Shown: positions 34,818-43,145, numbered from the stretch's first letter. The stretch: DNA of 64,000 bases from Rs1 sp038900335 (GCA_038900335.1 JBBMRB010000003.1:124001-188000), one strand, 5' to 3'. The notes: a model not told the origin generated them from the sequence alone. Translations and numbers: made by a program.

Positions 34818-35515
34818 TGAATCTGGATTCCTAATTTGCTGTTAAATTTGCACTCTTAAATTTAGAGCGCTTTAAAATTACGCGGTATTCTATAGGATTT
34901 TGCTTGCAATTTGTAACAATTCGTAAACTTTTTTGGTTTTATTTTTTCATCTCCTCCTCATTGCTTGATTATGAAGCATATTTTTAGCCCTATAAGATTA
35001 TTGATTTAGCCACAAAGATCATTTATTTAAGCTATTTAACGGGCATCATTTTAGCATTGACGATATTTTTATTTAATTGAACCGATAAAAACACCATCTC
35101 CAACACGCAATCTAGTATCGTATCATTGATCATGATCTAGCAATTTTTTTATCTGATTTGCTAGATCGCTATATTTAACAGCGCAATTGATAAACACCAA
35201 TCATAATAAGCGATGCATCTTCTCGCCTCATCTACCGTATCAATAGCAAATGGCCAGAATAGCGCCAATATGCTGGCAACAAACACAGCAGCCAACTAAG
35301 CCATAGCGCGTGCCATTGATCATCAATGTAAAACAATGATGACCGTATTAACAACCACTAAAGCTAACACTATCTCTAGCAGCCAATATTAAACAAGCTC
35401 AGCACAAAAAAGTTATGCTTTAATAACTAGCACATTAAATCGCCTGAATTCAATTATGATCTAACAGCCCTGCCTTTACGTATGACTTATAAACGCATCA
35501 ATTGGTTAATAATTC
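34818..35515. other. 698-base gene-free region
   Basis: AT-rich, with no ORF that looks coding. It contains several short GATCA-containing palindromic stretches and, at its right end, the ECF-type promoter at 35457-35482. Otherwise I see nothing that I can name. Confidence 0.6.
35457..35482 (+). promoter_or_regulatory. ECF sigma (RpoE/ChrR-type) promoter 1
   Basis: TGATCT (35457-35462), 16 bases, CGTA (35479-35482), 33 bases before the chalcone-isomerase-like gene. One of four elements with identical spacing in 35-43 kb. Confidence 0.8.
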
Positions 35516-36076
35516 ATGAAAAAGCGCACAACCTACCTACTCCTAAAAATTATCATTAGCACACTGCTAATAAGCTCGACGTCATTAAAAGCAGAGTTCG
35601 AGCAGCCATTAAGCTATCAACTGATCGGACAGAGCGAGTTCAAAACACTCTGGTTCAATATTTATACCGCTCAATTATGGGGCCCTCCTGTAAAGACCAG
35701 CTTAGATACAAATGACAACTCTCATTTACAAGCCCCGCTACTTTTACAGTTGAACTATCAGCGAAATATTTCTCGAAAAAAACTGCTGGTATACACCAAA
35801 AAACAGTTGAAAGACCACGTTGACAACCAAAAATTAGCAATATGGATACAGGCTCTTAACGGCTTTCTTCCCAATATAAGCAAAGGTGAACAACTTGCTT
35901 TTCATCAGATCAATCAAAATCTTGGCCGATTTTATTATCAAGACAAGTTTATCGGAGAAATAAATGATGACATGTTTGCCCAACTATTTATTGATATTTG
36001 GCTGGCAGATAACAGCCAATACCCGAAACAAGCCCGACAATTAACGGGCACAGAGCCACCAGGAGAACAAATGTGA
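35516..36076 (+). CDS. Chalcone isomerase-like exported protein
   Basis: 186 residues with an N-terminal signal sequence (about 1-26, cleavage near SLKA-E). The mature part matches the bacterial chalcone-isomerase-like pattern: YQLIGQSEFKTLWFNIYTAQLWGP at the start, LQLNYQRNISRKKLLVYTKKQL in the middle, and the FYYQDKFIGEINDDMFAQLFIDIWL end. Family members of this type are not known to act on flavonoids; a role in fatty-acid or lipid handling is suspected. First gene of a three-gene operon behind an ECF-type promoter. Its stop overlaps the next start. Confidence 0.8.
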   Translation: MKKRTTYLLLKIIISTLLISSTSLKAEFEQPLSYQLIGQSEFKTLWFNIYTAQLWGPPVKTSLDTNDNSHLQAPLLLQLNYQRNISRKKLLVYTKKQLKDHVDNQKLAIWIQALNGFLPNISKGEQLAFHQINQNLGRFYYQDKFIGEINDDMFAQLFIDIWLADNSQYPKQARQLTGTEPPGEQM

Positions 36077-36858
36077 TCAAACAAAATGACACGACACAGC
36101 TACTGCCTTGGCAGCGTGTTTGGGTGACCGGTGCCAGTAGTGGTATTGGCAAAGAGCTATGCAAAGCCCTCTGCTCCTTAGGAGTAACCGTGATTGCCTC
36201 CGCCAGATCGACAGCCAAGCTTGATCAATTGATAGTAGAAACAAAGAATGAGCCGGGCACAATAATATCAGCACCTTTAGACATTACTAATAACCAGGCT
36301 ATTGAGGAATGTTTAGCAAATTTAGCTCGCAACAACAGCTTTCCTGATTTAGCAATTTTAAATGCCGGTACTCACGACCCTTTCAGCGCTGATCAGTTTT
36401 GCAGCGCGCGCGCTAAAGCTTTAATAAACACCAACCTGTATGGCACTATTAATTGCCTAGACCCTTTGTTACGCTATTACCATGAACAAAACAGCGGGCA
36501 CATCGCTGTGGTATCATCAGCAGCAGGTTATAGCGGCCTACCTACTGCAGCTGCTTATGGCGCAAGCAAAGCCGCATTAATCAATCTATGTGAATCGCTG
36601 TATTTAGATTTAAAAAAGACGAATATTAAACTGCAACTCATCACACCTGGTTTTGTAAAAACACCGCTAACAGATCGCAACCAATTTACCATGCCATCAC
36701 TCATCAGCAGCCATCGTGCAGCTCAACTTATCATCAAAGGATTGACATCAAATTCTTTTGAAATTAGGTTTCCGAAATTATTTATGTATACTCTAGCCTT
36801 ACTTAAGCTATTACCTTACAGCCTATATTTTAAAGTTATCAGCACGGTTATCAAATGA
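36073..36858 (+). CDS. Short-chain dehydrogenase/reductase
   Basis: 261-residue classical SDR, NAD(P)-dependent oxidoreductase of unknown substrate. Cofactor motif TGASSGIGKEL (about 15-25), NAG at about 96-98, catalytic Ser in VVSSAAGYSG (about 148), YxxxK as YGASK (about 161-165), and a short hydrophobic C-terminal segment (MYTLALLKLLPYSLYFKVI) that may attach it to the membrane. It starts with GTG, four bases overlapping the previous stop, after AGGAG. SDRs of this type accompany ECF sigma/ChrR clusters elsewhere. Confidence 0.9.
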   Translation: MIKQNDTTQLLPWQRVWVTGASSGIGKELCKALCSLGVTVIASARSTAKLDQLIVETKNEPGTIISAPLDITNNQAIEECLANLARNNSFPDLAILNAGTHDPFSADQFCSARAKALINTNLYGTINCLDPLLRYYHEQNSGHIAVVSSAAGYSGLPTAAAYGASKAALINLCESLYLDLKKTNIKLQLITPGFVKTPLTDRNQFTMPSLISSHRAAQLIIKGLTSNSFEIRFPKLFMYTLALLKLLPYSLYFKVISTVIK

Positions 36859-37280
36859 AATCCAAACTAGAAACTTACATCAATGTACTTTGCACACTAC
36901 AGGCCGACGCTTTAGATAATCTAGACGCTGTCACAGCAGGGAATATAGTTTTCACGGATCCATTTAACGAAACTGAGAACAGAGATCAGCTAAAATTAAT
37001 TTTTTCGCACATGTACCAAACACTTAACAATGTCAAATTTGAAGTTTTCCAAGTGATTTATAATGATAACGCTAGCTTCATCACTTGGCGTTTCACTGCT
37101 AATAGCAAGATAACGGGAAGCTTTGCCTTTGAAGGCTGCAGTGAAATAAAACTTAACGACGAAGGATTAGTCGTTTTCCATCGTGATTATTGGGATGCGA
37201 GCGAGCTAATGGCAACGGTGCCACTTGTCGGTAAATTAATAAGATCTCTTAGAAAAAAAATGAGCACTAATATCCATTAA
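36855..37280 (+). CDS. NTF2/SnoaL-like protein
   Basis: 141 residues with the cone-shaped NTF2-like fold pattern: an early helix, DAVTAGNIVFTDPFNETENRDQLKLIFSHM-type segment (about 24-53), and the SFITWRFTANSK and GLVVFHRDYWDASELM strands. Such proteins may be small isomerases, hydrolases or binding proteins; nothing here decides the substrate. Starts inside the SDR stop (ATGA overlap), so it is cotranscribed with it. Confidence 0.82.
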   Translation: MKSKLETYINVLCTLQADALDNLDAVTAGNIVFTDPFNETENRDQLKLIFSHMYQTLNNVKFEVFQVIYNDNASFITWRFTANSKITGSFAFEGCSEIKLNDEGLVVFHRDYWDASELMATVPLVGKLIRSLRKKMSTNIH

Positions 37281-37320
37281 TAACTATCAATACTCAATTA
37301 TAATAGCCGACACTGGGACA

Positions 37321-38538
37321 TTACACTTTTCTAATAGCAAACATACCGACATCAATAGTTTTTGACAAAAACCCACCTTCGCAATAACTTAGATAATAAT
37401 GCCACAATCTCTTGAACCTATCATCAAAACCAAGCGATTCAAGCTTCGGCCAATTGCGATCAAACTCTGCTCGCCAATGAACCAAGGTCTTAGCGTAATC
37501 CTCACCAAAGAAAAACTCTTGCTCTAATTCAAAACCATGCTCACTAAACTTCTCTCGCAGCACTTTAGCACTAGGCAACATACCACCTGGGAAGACATAA
37601 CGCTGAATAAAATCAGCTTTTTTGCGATACTCCACGAAGCGCTCATCATCGATGGTAATCACCTGTAATACCGCCTTAGCATCGTCTTTCAATACTTTTC
37701 TTAAGGTAGCAAAATACTCATCCCAATGCGCCTCCCCTACCGCCTCAAACATCTCAATAGATACCACAGCATCATAGCGCTGTTGTACGTCTCTATAATC
37801 AGTTAAAGAGAAGCTCAAACTGTCTCCCATATCTTTACTGACGGCACGCTGCTGCGCCCACAGCAACTGCTCTTTGGACAATGTTATACCGCTGACTTGT
37901 AAACCTTGGAACTGGGCGGCCTGCTCAGCAAAACCACCCCAGCCACAACCTATTTCAAGTACTTTATCGTTTTGTTGCGCCGCTAAAAGCTGTAGTATTT
38001 TATTATTTTTATTGCGCTGCGCGCCCTCTAATGACTGCTGCTTACTGTCAAATAATGCCGAGGAATAACTCATACTTGCATCGAGCCACTGCTTATAAAA
38101 ATCATTACCTAAATCATAGTGCGCCGCTATATTCTCTCTGCTTCCCTGGCGGCTATTATTGCGACGCCAATGATAGAAATTATCCACTGCAACAGCCACT
38201 TTAGAAAACTTTGCCAGTGTTTTAAAATTACTTTGCTCGGCAATCCCCCAGCGAATAACGCGAGTCAAATCACTGCTGTGCCAGTGCCCGTCAATGTATG
38301 ACTTTGCCCAAGCATTCATACCACCAAACACCAGGCGCGAGAAAGCCCGCCAATTATCCACCTTAATATCAGCACCTACATCGCCTTTACCCAGTGTGAT
38401 TTTTTTATCATTCGGTAAAGTAAGCTCTAATGCAGTACTACAATTATCAAGCTGCTTAAGTAACACTCTAACTAGCAGGTTGCTATTAGTGTTAGTGACA
38501 CTCTTTTGAGTAGAACAACAATTTTCATAAACTTTCAT
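37321..38538 (-). CDS. CFA-like fatty-acyl-phospholipid methyltransferase
   Basis: SAM-dependent enzyme of the cyclopropane-fatty-acid synthase family, about 405 residues; acts on unsaturated acyl chains of membrane phospholipids. SAM site VLEIGCGWGGFAEQAA, acyl-binding HYDLGNDFY, MFEAVG with the conserved Glu, and the late Tyr of FFGEDYAKTL are present. By eye alignment, the Cys of E. coli CFA in YSCAYW is Ser here (YSSALF) and the catalytic-site His of LLHTIG is Gln (VLQVIT). It may therefore make a methylated rather than a cyclopropane product. Start chosen at MKVYENCC because AAGGA precedes it; the frame opens 21 bases earlier. Last gene of the FAD oxidoreductase-DUF1365-CFA operon. Confidence 0.88.
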   Translation of the reverse strand: MKVYENCCSTQKSVTNTNSNLLVRVLLKQLDNCSTALELTLPNDKKITLGKGDVGADIKVDNWRAFSRLVFGGMNAWAKSYIDGHWHSSDLTRVIRWGIAEQSNFKTLAKFSKVAVAVDNFYHWRRNNSRQGSRENIAAHYDLGNDFYKQWLDASMSYSSALFDSKQQSLEGAQRNKNNKILQLLAAQQNDKVLEIGCGWGGFAEQAAQFQGLQVSGITLSKEQLLWAQQRAVSKDMGDSLSFSLTDYRDVQQRYDAVVSIEMFEAVGEAHWDEYFATLRKVLKDDAKAVLQVITIDDERFVEYRKKADFIQRYVFPGGMLPSAKVLREKFSEHGFELEQEFFFGEDYAKTLVHWRAEFDRNWPKLESLGFDDRFKRLWHYYLSYCEGGFLSKTIDVGMFAIRKV

Positions 38539-39325
38539 AGTGTATTTTTCCTTGTGCATCTTGCCAGCTAATACTGTGTTTAGGCGCTTTTTTTCTATCG
38601 ACTAGTCTTACTTTTTTAAACCACAACTTCAGCGCTTGCCAATGAATCCCGAAGACCACTTTAAGAGTCATTAAGGGATGTGAGATAAAGAGCTTATTAA
38701 TATTTGTGCCGTTAAACAAACAGTGTAGACCAGAGAAAAAAGCCGTTAATAAATGTTTATCTTGTTGATCAAACAGCTTTATCGACACATCCATTTTGTC
38801 GCTATCATGCTCTATATCAAAATCGTAATAACATTGCATAGGCATAAAAGGACTGACATATAAATTCTTATCACAGCGCTGCTTTATCTGATTATCAGCA
38901 TCTGTTGCAATTAAATAAGTATGGCGATCGCCAAAGGTATTGCTCACTTCATATAGCACTACCTGTACCTTATCTTCACTGTCATAACAAAAATAAATAC
39001 TCAGCGGATTAAAAACATAACCAAGCATACGCGGATAACAAAGCAGCTCGATACGCGCGCTTGCATGCGCAAAACCTTTACTAGCCAGCAAATCTTTCAC
39101 GTAGCGGCACAGACCCGGCTCTGCCAACCCATAATCACGCTCATAAAAAGATAAAAGATTAAATCTATTTAGCGAAAAACCACTATATTGATCAAGCAGT
39201 TCCAGCTCATCCAAATCAACACACAGACAAAACACTTTATATTTAAACGCATGATGAGTAGGCGCAAAACGCCGATGCTTTATTTGCCCTACAAAAAAAC
39301 AACTATTTAATTGTTCACCATCCAT
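38525..39325 (-). CDS. DUF1365 family protein
   Basis: About 266 residues. Typical DUF1365 signatures: FFVGQIKHRRFAPTHHAFKY at the start, LLCYPRMLGYVFNPLSIYFCY near residue 95, YEVSNTFGDRHTYLI, and KNLYVSPFMPMQCYYDFDI. Biochemical function is not established; it always neighbours a CFA-like enzyme and a flavin oxidoreductase and is thought to work on the same lipid. The start at 39325 follows GAGGG at a good distance and lies two bases after the previous stop; another ATG is at 39340. The stop overlaps the CFA start by 14 bases. Confidence 0.88.
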   Translation of the reverse strand: MDGEQLNSCFFVGQIKHRRFAPTHHAFKYKVFCLCVDLDELELLDQYSGFSLNRFNLLSFYERDYGLAEPGLCRYVKDLLASKGFAHASARIELLCYPRMLGYVFNPLSIYFCYDSEDKVQVVLYEVSNTFGDRHTYLIATDADNQIKQRCDKNLYVSPFMPMQCYYDFDIEHDSDKMDVSIKLFDQQDKHLLTAFFSGLHCLFNGTNINKLFISHPLMTLKVVFGIHWQALKLWFKKVRLVDRKKAPKHSISWQDAQGKIHYESL

Positions 39326-39326
39326 T

Positions 39327-40682
39327 TCAGCCCTCGTCATTTGCGTCTCTTTGCTCAGTTTTCTTCACTTCAGAAAATATACGTGAGCGTGATGAATCCA
39401 CAGCCCAAGGACGAGAGCAAAGCCCTAACTGTTCAGCAACAGCAAGACCTGCTTGCAGCCCGTCTTCATGAAAACCGTAACCAAAATACGCACCACAGAA
39501 CCAACTATTATTTTGGCCCTGCAATTTCCATAGCTCCTGCTGAGCCTCAATAGAGGCTTGATTGAAAAGAGGATGATCATAAAAGAAAGTTCTGTGTATC
39601 TTCTGCGATGCCGGTGGCTTCGCTGGGTTTAGAGTAACGAAAAGCGGGACATCTGTGGCTAGCGGCTGCAATTCATTCATCCAATAACTTAACGTTAAAC
39701 GTGACGCCGTTTTCTTTTTATCTAATAAATAGTTCCAACTTGACCACACCTGAGTATTTTTCGGCATTAGCGCCGTATCTGTATGCAAATAAGCTTTGTT
39801 TCGCCGATAAGGAAAAGAGCCTAATATATTTTGCTCTCGCTCTGTCGGCTCATCTAATAACGCAAGCGCCTGATCGGAATGACAGGCAAAAACAACATCA
39901 TCAAATACATTACAATTACCATGTAAACCGTAAAGATAAACTTTATTATTAGCGCGCTTAACCTTATGTATTTTATAATTTAGGTTAATATCAGTGATAG
40001 CTGCTGAAATTTTATCAACATAGTTTTTGCTGCCGCCGACAACCGTTCTCCACTGCGGTCTATCGGCTAGCTGTAACAAGCCATGGTTTCGACAAAAGCG
40101 TAAAAAATTCAGCGCGGGATACGATAACATCTCAGCGGCGGGCGCTGACCATATGGCAGCAGCCATTGGCACCAAATGATTATCGATAAACACTTTGCTA
40201 TAACCTTGTTGTGACAGCAATTCACCAAGAGTTAACTTTGCGCTCGCAGGGTCTTTTTCCAGTAGTGGAGCCTGTTTATAAAAACGTTTAATGTCTTTTA
40301 ACATCAACCAAAAAGATGGCTTAAATATATTACGCTTTTGCGCAAACAAACCTTTTAAACCAGAACCGCTATACTCTAAACTCCCCTGATTAACTGACAC
40401 AGCAAAAGACATGACTGTCTGCTCAGTGGCTACATTTAAATAATCAAGAAGGGCGACAAAATTGGGATAATTAAGCGGGTTATATACAATAAAACCAGTA
40501 TCTACATCCACTTTTTCAGCATTAACTTCAATTGCTACAGTATTAGCGTGACCACCTAATCTGTCATCTTTCTCAAACAGCGTGACATTATGCTTGCTCG
40601 ATAATAACCAAGCACAACTAAGACCAGATATTCCTGAACCAATAACAGCAATGTTTTTGGGATGTATATGGGTAACATTCAT
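39327..40682 (-). CDS. FAD-dependent amine-oxidase-like oxidoreductase
   Basis: 451 residues. N-terminal dinucleotide-binding motif IAVIGSGISGLSCAWLL (about 11-27), the FEKDDRLGGHANTV segment (about 36-49), and a C-terminal FAD contact GAYFGYGFHEDGLQAGLAVAE (about 403-423). This is the amine-oxidase/desaturase superfamily; paired with DUF1365 and CFA-like genes in alphaproteobacterial singlet-oxygen regulons. A desaturase or isomerase acting on methylated acyl chains is plausible, by analogy to UfaD. First gene of its operon, 33 bases behind an ECF-type promoter and divergent from the sigma gene. Confidence 0.88.
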   Translation of the reverse strand: MNVTHIHPKNIAVIGSGISGLSCAWLLSSKHNVTLFEKDDRLGGHANTVAIEVNAEKVDVDTGFIVYNPLNYPNFVALLDYLNVATEQTVMSFAVSVNQGSLEYSGSGLKGLFAQKRNIFKPSFWLMLKDIKRFYKQAPLLEKDPASAKLTLGELLSQQGYSKVFIDNHLVPMAAAIWSAPAAEMLSYPALNFLRFCRNHGLLQLADRPQWRTVVGGSKNYVDKISAAITDINLNYKIHKVKRANNKVYLYGLHGNCNVFDDVVFACHSDQALALLDEPTEREQNILGSFPYRRNKAYLHTDTALMPKNTQVWSSWNYLLDKKKTASRLTLSYWMNELQPLATDVPLFVTLNPAKPPASQKIHRTFFYDHPLFNQASIEAQQELWKLQGQNNSWFCGAYFGYGFHEDGLQAGLAVAEQLGLCSRPWAVDSSRSRIFSEVKKTEQRDANDEG

Positions 40683-40714
40683 GATAACAACTCATTCTTT
40701 TATTTAATTGTGTA

Positions 40715-40740
40715 TACGCCATGACCCTATAAATAGATCA
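40715..40740 (-). promoter_or_regulatory. ECF sigma promoter 2 (FAD oxidoreductase-DUF1365-CFA)
   Basis: On the minus strand TGATCT (40740-40735), 16 bases, CGTA (40718-40715), 32 bases before the oxidoreductase ATG. Same spacing as the other three. Confidence 0.8.
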
Positions 40741-41078
40741 TATTAAACGATTAAATAAAAACAATATCGACCAACAAAAGTAGAAAAAACAACTGCGTGA
40801 ACACTATTGTTCGATAAACATTAACAGCTGTCGCCTACATCAATCATTCAATATCTGAAATTATGACCGCGTCAATAAACAATGTTTTACATTAGCCCTA
40901 ACGATCAACTGACCTTTATAGCGAGTGCTAGAAGATAAGCTCAAACTTTAAATTGCAGGTTCTAAGCCTGTAGCACATGAGTTCTTGATTTCCCTCGCCA
41001 ATCTTTATACTGTGATGATATTGATTGCAGTTATTAAACGCAGCCAGTACTCTAATTTTTATTATATCGATGTATGAG

Positions 41079-41104
41079 TAATCCAAAACATTAGCCCTAT
41101 CGTA
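41079..41104 (+). promoter_or_regulatory. ECF sigma promoter 3 (sigma/chrR autoregulation)
   Basis: TAATCC (41079-41084), 16 bases, CGTA (41101-41104). The -35 differs from TGATCT at two positions but the spacing is identical. It lies 31 bases before the sigma GTG start. Confidence 0.7.
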
Positions 41105-41135
41105 ATAACATAGACTAACGCGGCGAGGTTACTCA

Positions 41136-41729
41136 GTGAATAATATTTATGCTCTTAAGCATTCGAACATGCAGGACACTAAATTGGAATGGGCTGACCT
41201 CCTCACGAATATCGCGCAACATCAAGACAAACAAAGCTTTAGCGATATTTTCAATCATTTTGCGCCGCGTATAAAAGCATATATATTGCGTTTAGGCCTC
41301 ACTGAAAGTGTCGCTGAAGAACTCATGCAAGAAACAATGATCAGTGTTTGGCGCAAAGCTAGCTACTATCGTAAAGACAAAGCAGCAGCGAGCACATGGA
41401 TATTCACTATCGCTCGCAATATAAGTATTGACTGGATGCGCAGCAAAAAATACCCGCAAAGCCTAGGTGATGAATGGGATGACAACTTAGCCGTAGACTC
41501 ATCTGCAGACACTCAAGGCGAAGATTTAATTTTGCGCCATCAAGTCAGCAATATCTTAAATACCTTACCTGAAAAACAAGCCCAAGTAATCTACATGTCA
41601 TTTTATGAAGGGCGCGCACACAGCGACATATCACAACGCCTAGGCATACCACTTGGCAGTGTTAAATCCAGAATCCGTTTGGCCAGTATTAAATTTAAGG
41701 CCGCGTGGGAGCAGACCAATGAACATTAA
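41136..41729 (+). CDS. rpoE: ECF RNA polymerase sigma factor, RpoE/ChrR type
   Basis: 197-residue extracytoplasmic-function sigma factor. Region 2 (about 30-95) holds FNHFAPRIKAYILRLGL, AEELMQETMISVWRKA and TWIFTIARNISIDWMRSK. Region 4 (about 135-190) ends in the helix-turn-helix HSDISQRLGIPLGSVKSRIRLA. The partner gene chrR overlaps its end by 11 bases, which identifies it as the ChrR-controlled group (ECF11) that answers singlet oxygen in Rhodobacter. GTG start with GAGG eight bases before; an internal ATG 33 bases later is the alternative. Not the RseA-controlled envelope-stress RpoE, despite the shared name. Confidence 0.92.
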   Translation: MNNIYALKHSNMQDTKLEWADLLTNIAQHQDKQSFSDIFNHFAPRIKAYILRLGLTESVAEELMQETMISVWRKASYYRKDKAAASTWIFTIARNISIDWMRSKKYPQSLGDEWDDNLAVDSSADTQGEDLILRHQVSNILNTLPEKQAQVIYMSFYEGRAHSDISQRLGIPLGSVKSRIRLASIKFKAAWEQTNEH

Positions 41730-42378
41730 ACACCATTTAGACGAAGCCACTTTGATGAGCTATGCTGCCGGCTCCTTATCACAGGGTATGGCACTGGTAG
41801 TCGCCTGCCATTTAACAATGTGCAAAACCTGCAGCCAACGCCTACACAAACACAATGCTATCGGCGGCGCTTTACTTGAACAAATTGCGCCTGCCGATAT
41901 TCAACAAAACGCTTTAGATGACATACTCGCCAGGCTAGATCAACCAGCTACACCCACATTCACGAAACTCAACCAAGTGCCTGATAAAAAAGCCATTGCC
42001 GATATCCCCTACCCATTATCGGATTATATAACACAGCAGCTCAGTGATTTACCCTGGAAGAAACTCGGTAATAGTGTGGCGTATTACGACATCGCGTGTG
42101 GTTCAACAGGACTATCAAGATTAATGCGGATCAACCCAGGCTGCGCATTATTACCACACACTCACAGTGGCAATGAGCTAACGCTTGTTCTCAAAGGATC
42201 TTTTTGTGATGAGTTAGGCCGGTTTAACATTGGTGATATTGCCGATCTAGATGACGAGGTAGAACATCAACCATTGGTCGATGGCAATAGCCCGTGCTTC
42301 TGCTTGGTTGCAACCGATGCACCGTTAAAATTTTCCACCATTATTGGCAAAATAATCCAACCGATGACAGGTTTTTAA
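41719..42378 (+). CDS. chrR: ChrR-type zinc anti-sigma factor
   Basis: Cytoplasmic anti-sigma factor that holds its ECF sigma until singlet oxygen or organic peroxide triggers release. 219 residues from MNIKHHLDEATLM; a frame continuing 22 codons upstream overlaps the sigma gene and is not family-like. The N-terminal zinc anti-sigma domain has H6, H31, C35 and C38, the very positions of the ligands in R. sphaeroides ChrR. The C-terminal cupin has H147, H149, E153 and H183, spaced as the second zinc site of that protein. A second gene in the sigma operon, overlapping by 11 bases. Confidence 0.93.
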   Translation: MNIKHHLDEATLMSYAAGSLSQGMALVVACHLTMCKTCSQRLHKHNAIGGALLEQIAPADIQQNALDDILARLDQPATPTFTKLNQVPDKKAIADIPYPLSDYITQQLSDLPWKKLGNSVAYYDIACGSTGLSRLMRINPGCALLPHTHSGNELTLVLKGSFCDELGRFNIGDIADLDDEVEHQPLVDGNSPCFCLVATDAPLKFSTIIGKIIQPMTGF

Positions 42379-42588
42379 ATGCATATCAATCCTGAGAAAC
42401 TGCTGTTAAGTAAATGGCGCGCCGCTACCGTCAGCAATAAAGAAAAACACTTTATTGTTGTCGATCTGATACGAGATGAACAACTGCGCACTACACACTG
42501 CGTCATTGAAGCTGTACTGACCAAAAACACACAGACAATTCAATGGCAGCAACTAGCCGATAACAATAAGTGGCTACCGGGCTGGTAA
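42379..42588 (+). CDS. TIGR02450-type small Trp-rich protein
   Basis: 69 residues with five tryptophans, beginning MHINPEKLLLSKWRAATVSNKEKHF and ending DNNKWLPGW. The KW.A..P/S...EKHF start and the Trp-rich end are the pattern of the TIGR02450 family, function unknown. The ATG directly follows the chrR stop, so it is the third gene of the sigma operon. Confidence 0.75.
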   Translation: MHINPEKLLLSKWRAATVSNKEKHFIVVDLIRDEQLRTTHCVIEAVLTKNTQTIQWQQLADNNKWLPGW

Positions 42589-42623
42589 CACCTAACCACT
42601 GCCCTCCTATTTAGCATAAATTA

Positions 42624-42649
42624 TGATCTAACAATACTACTCTGACGTA
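42624..42649 (+). promoter_or_regulatory. ECF sigma promoter 4 (DUF3833-TIGR01777)
   Basis: TGATCT (42624-42629), 16 bases, CGTA (42646-42649), 25 bases before the DUF3833 start. Positions 42622-42632 share TATGATCTAAC with promoter 1. Confidence 0.8.
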
Positions 42650-42674
42650 ACACTAAGTTATTGAGGAGAAAAAC

Positions 42675-43145
42675 ATGATCGACAACACCATTGCCAGCGA
42701 TTGTAAATTTGATTTATTTAACTACTTTAAAGGTAACACCCTTGCACTGGGTATTTTTGAAGATAGGTTTGGCAAATTAAGACGCTCATTTAGTGTCAAC
42801 ATCATCGGCGAATGCGAGCACAACACTTTAACGCTAACGGAAACATTCCTCTATAATGATGGTATAAAGCAAACCAGAGTGTGGGTAATACAAAGACAAG
42901 GTGCTAATAACTTCACTGGCCAGGCTAGTGATATATGTGGCACTGCAATCGGCACCCGACATCAACATCATTTTAATTGGCGCTATAAAATGAAGCTCTT
43001 AATAGGGCAAAAACCATACACTGTCGCATTCAATGACAAATTATATCCATTAGATTCAACAAGCTTATTCAACCGCGCCACAATCAGCAAATGGGGAATA
43101 ACGCTAGGAACTGTCAGCTTGTATTTTAAAAAAAATGCGAATTAA
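42675..43145 (+). CDS. DUF3833 family protein without lipobox
   Basis: 156 residues. The FNYFKGNTLALGIFEDRFGKLRRSFSV start and NRATISKWGITLGTVSLYFKK end follow the DUF3833 pattern. Most family members are lipoproteins; this one starts at the first domain strand with no signal peptide or lipobox, so it would remain in the cytoplasm, unless translation begins upstream, where I see no start. GAGGAG lies at the right distance from this ATG. Function unknown; it is a regular companion of ECF11 clusters. Confidence 0.78.
   Translation: MIDNTIASDCKFDLFNYFKGNTLALGIFEDRFGKLRRSFSVNIIGECEHNTLTLTETFLYNDGIKQTRVWVIQRQGANNFTGQASDICGTAIGTRHQHHFNWRYKMKLLIGQKPYTVAFNDKLYPLDSTSLFNRATISKWGITLGTVSLYFKKNAN

Larger units (their letters stand above)
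40683..41135. other. Divergent control region of the sigma/lipid regulon
   Basis: 453 bases between the FAD oxidoreductase operon (minus) and the sigma/chrR operon (plus). It has one ECF-type promoter at each end. I see no coding frame in the remaining ~340 bases. Confidence 0.75.

Noticed and set aside
35126..35170. Fifth TGATCT site as an additional ECF promoter
   Set aside because: TGATCT occurs near 35135, but the position where CGTA should lie reads GATT, and no gene start follows at the right distance.
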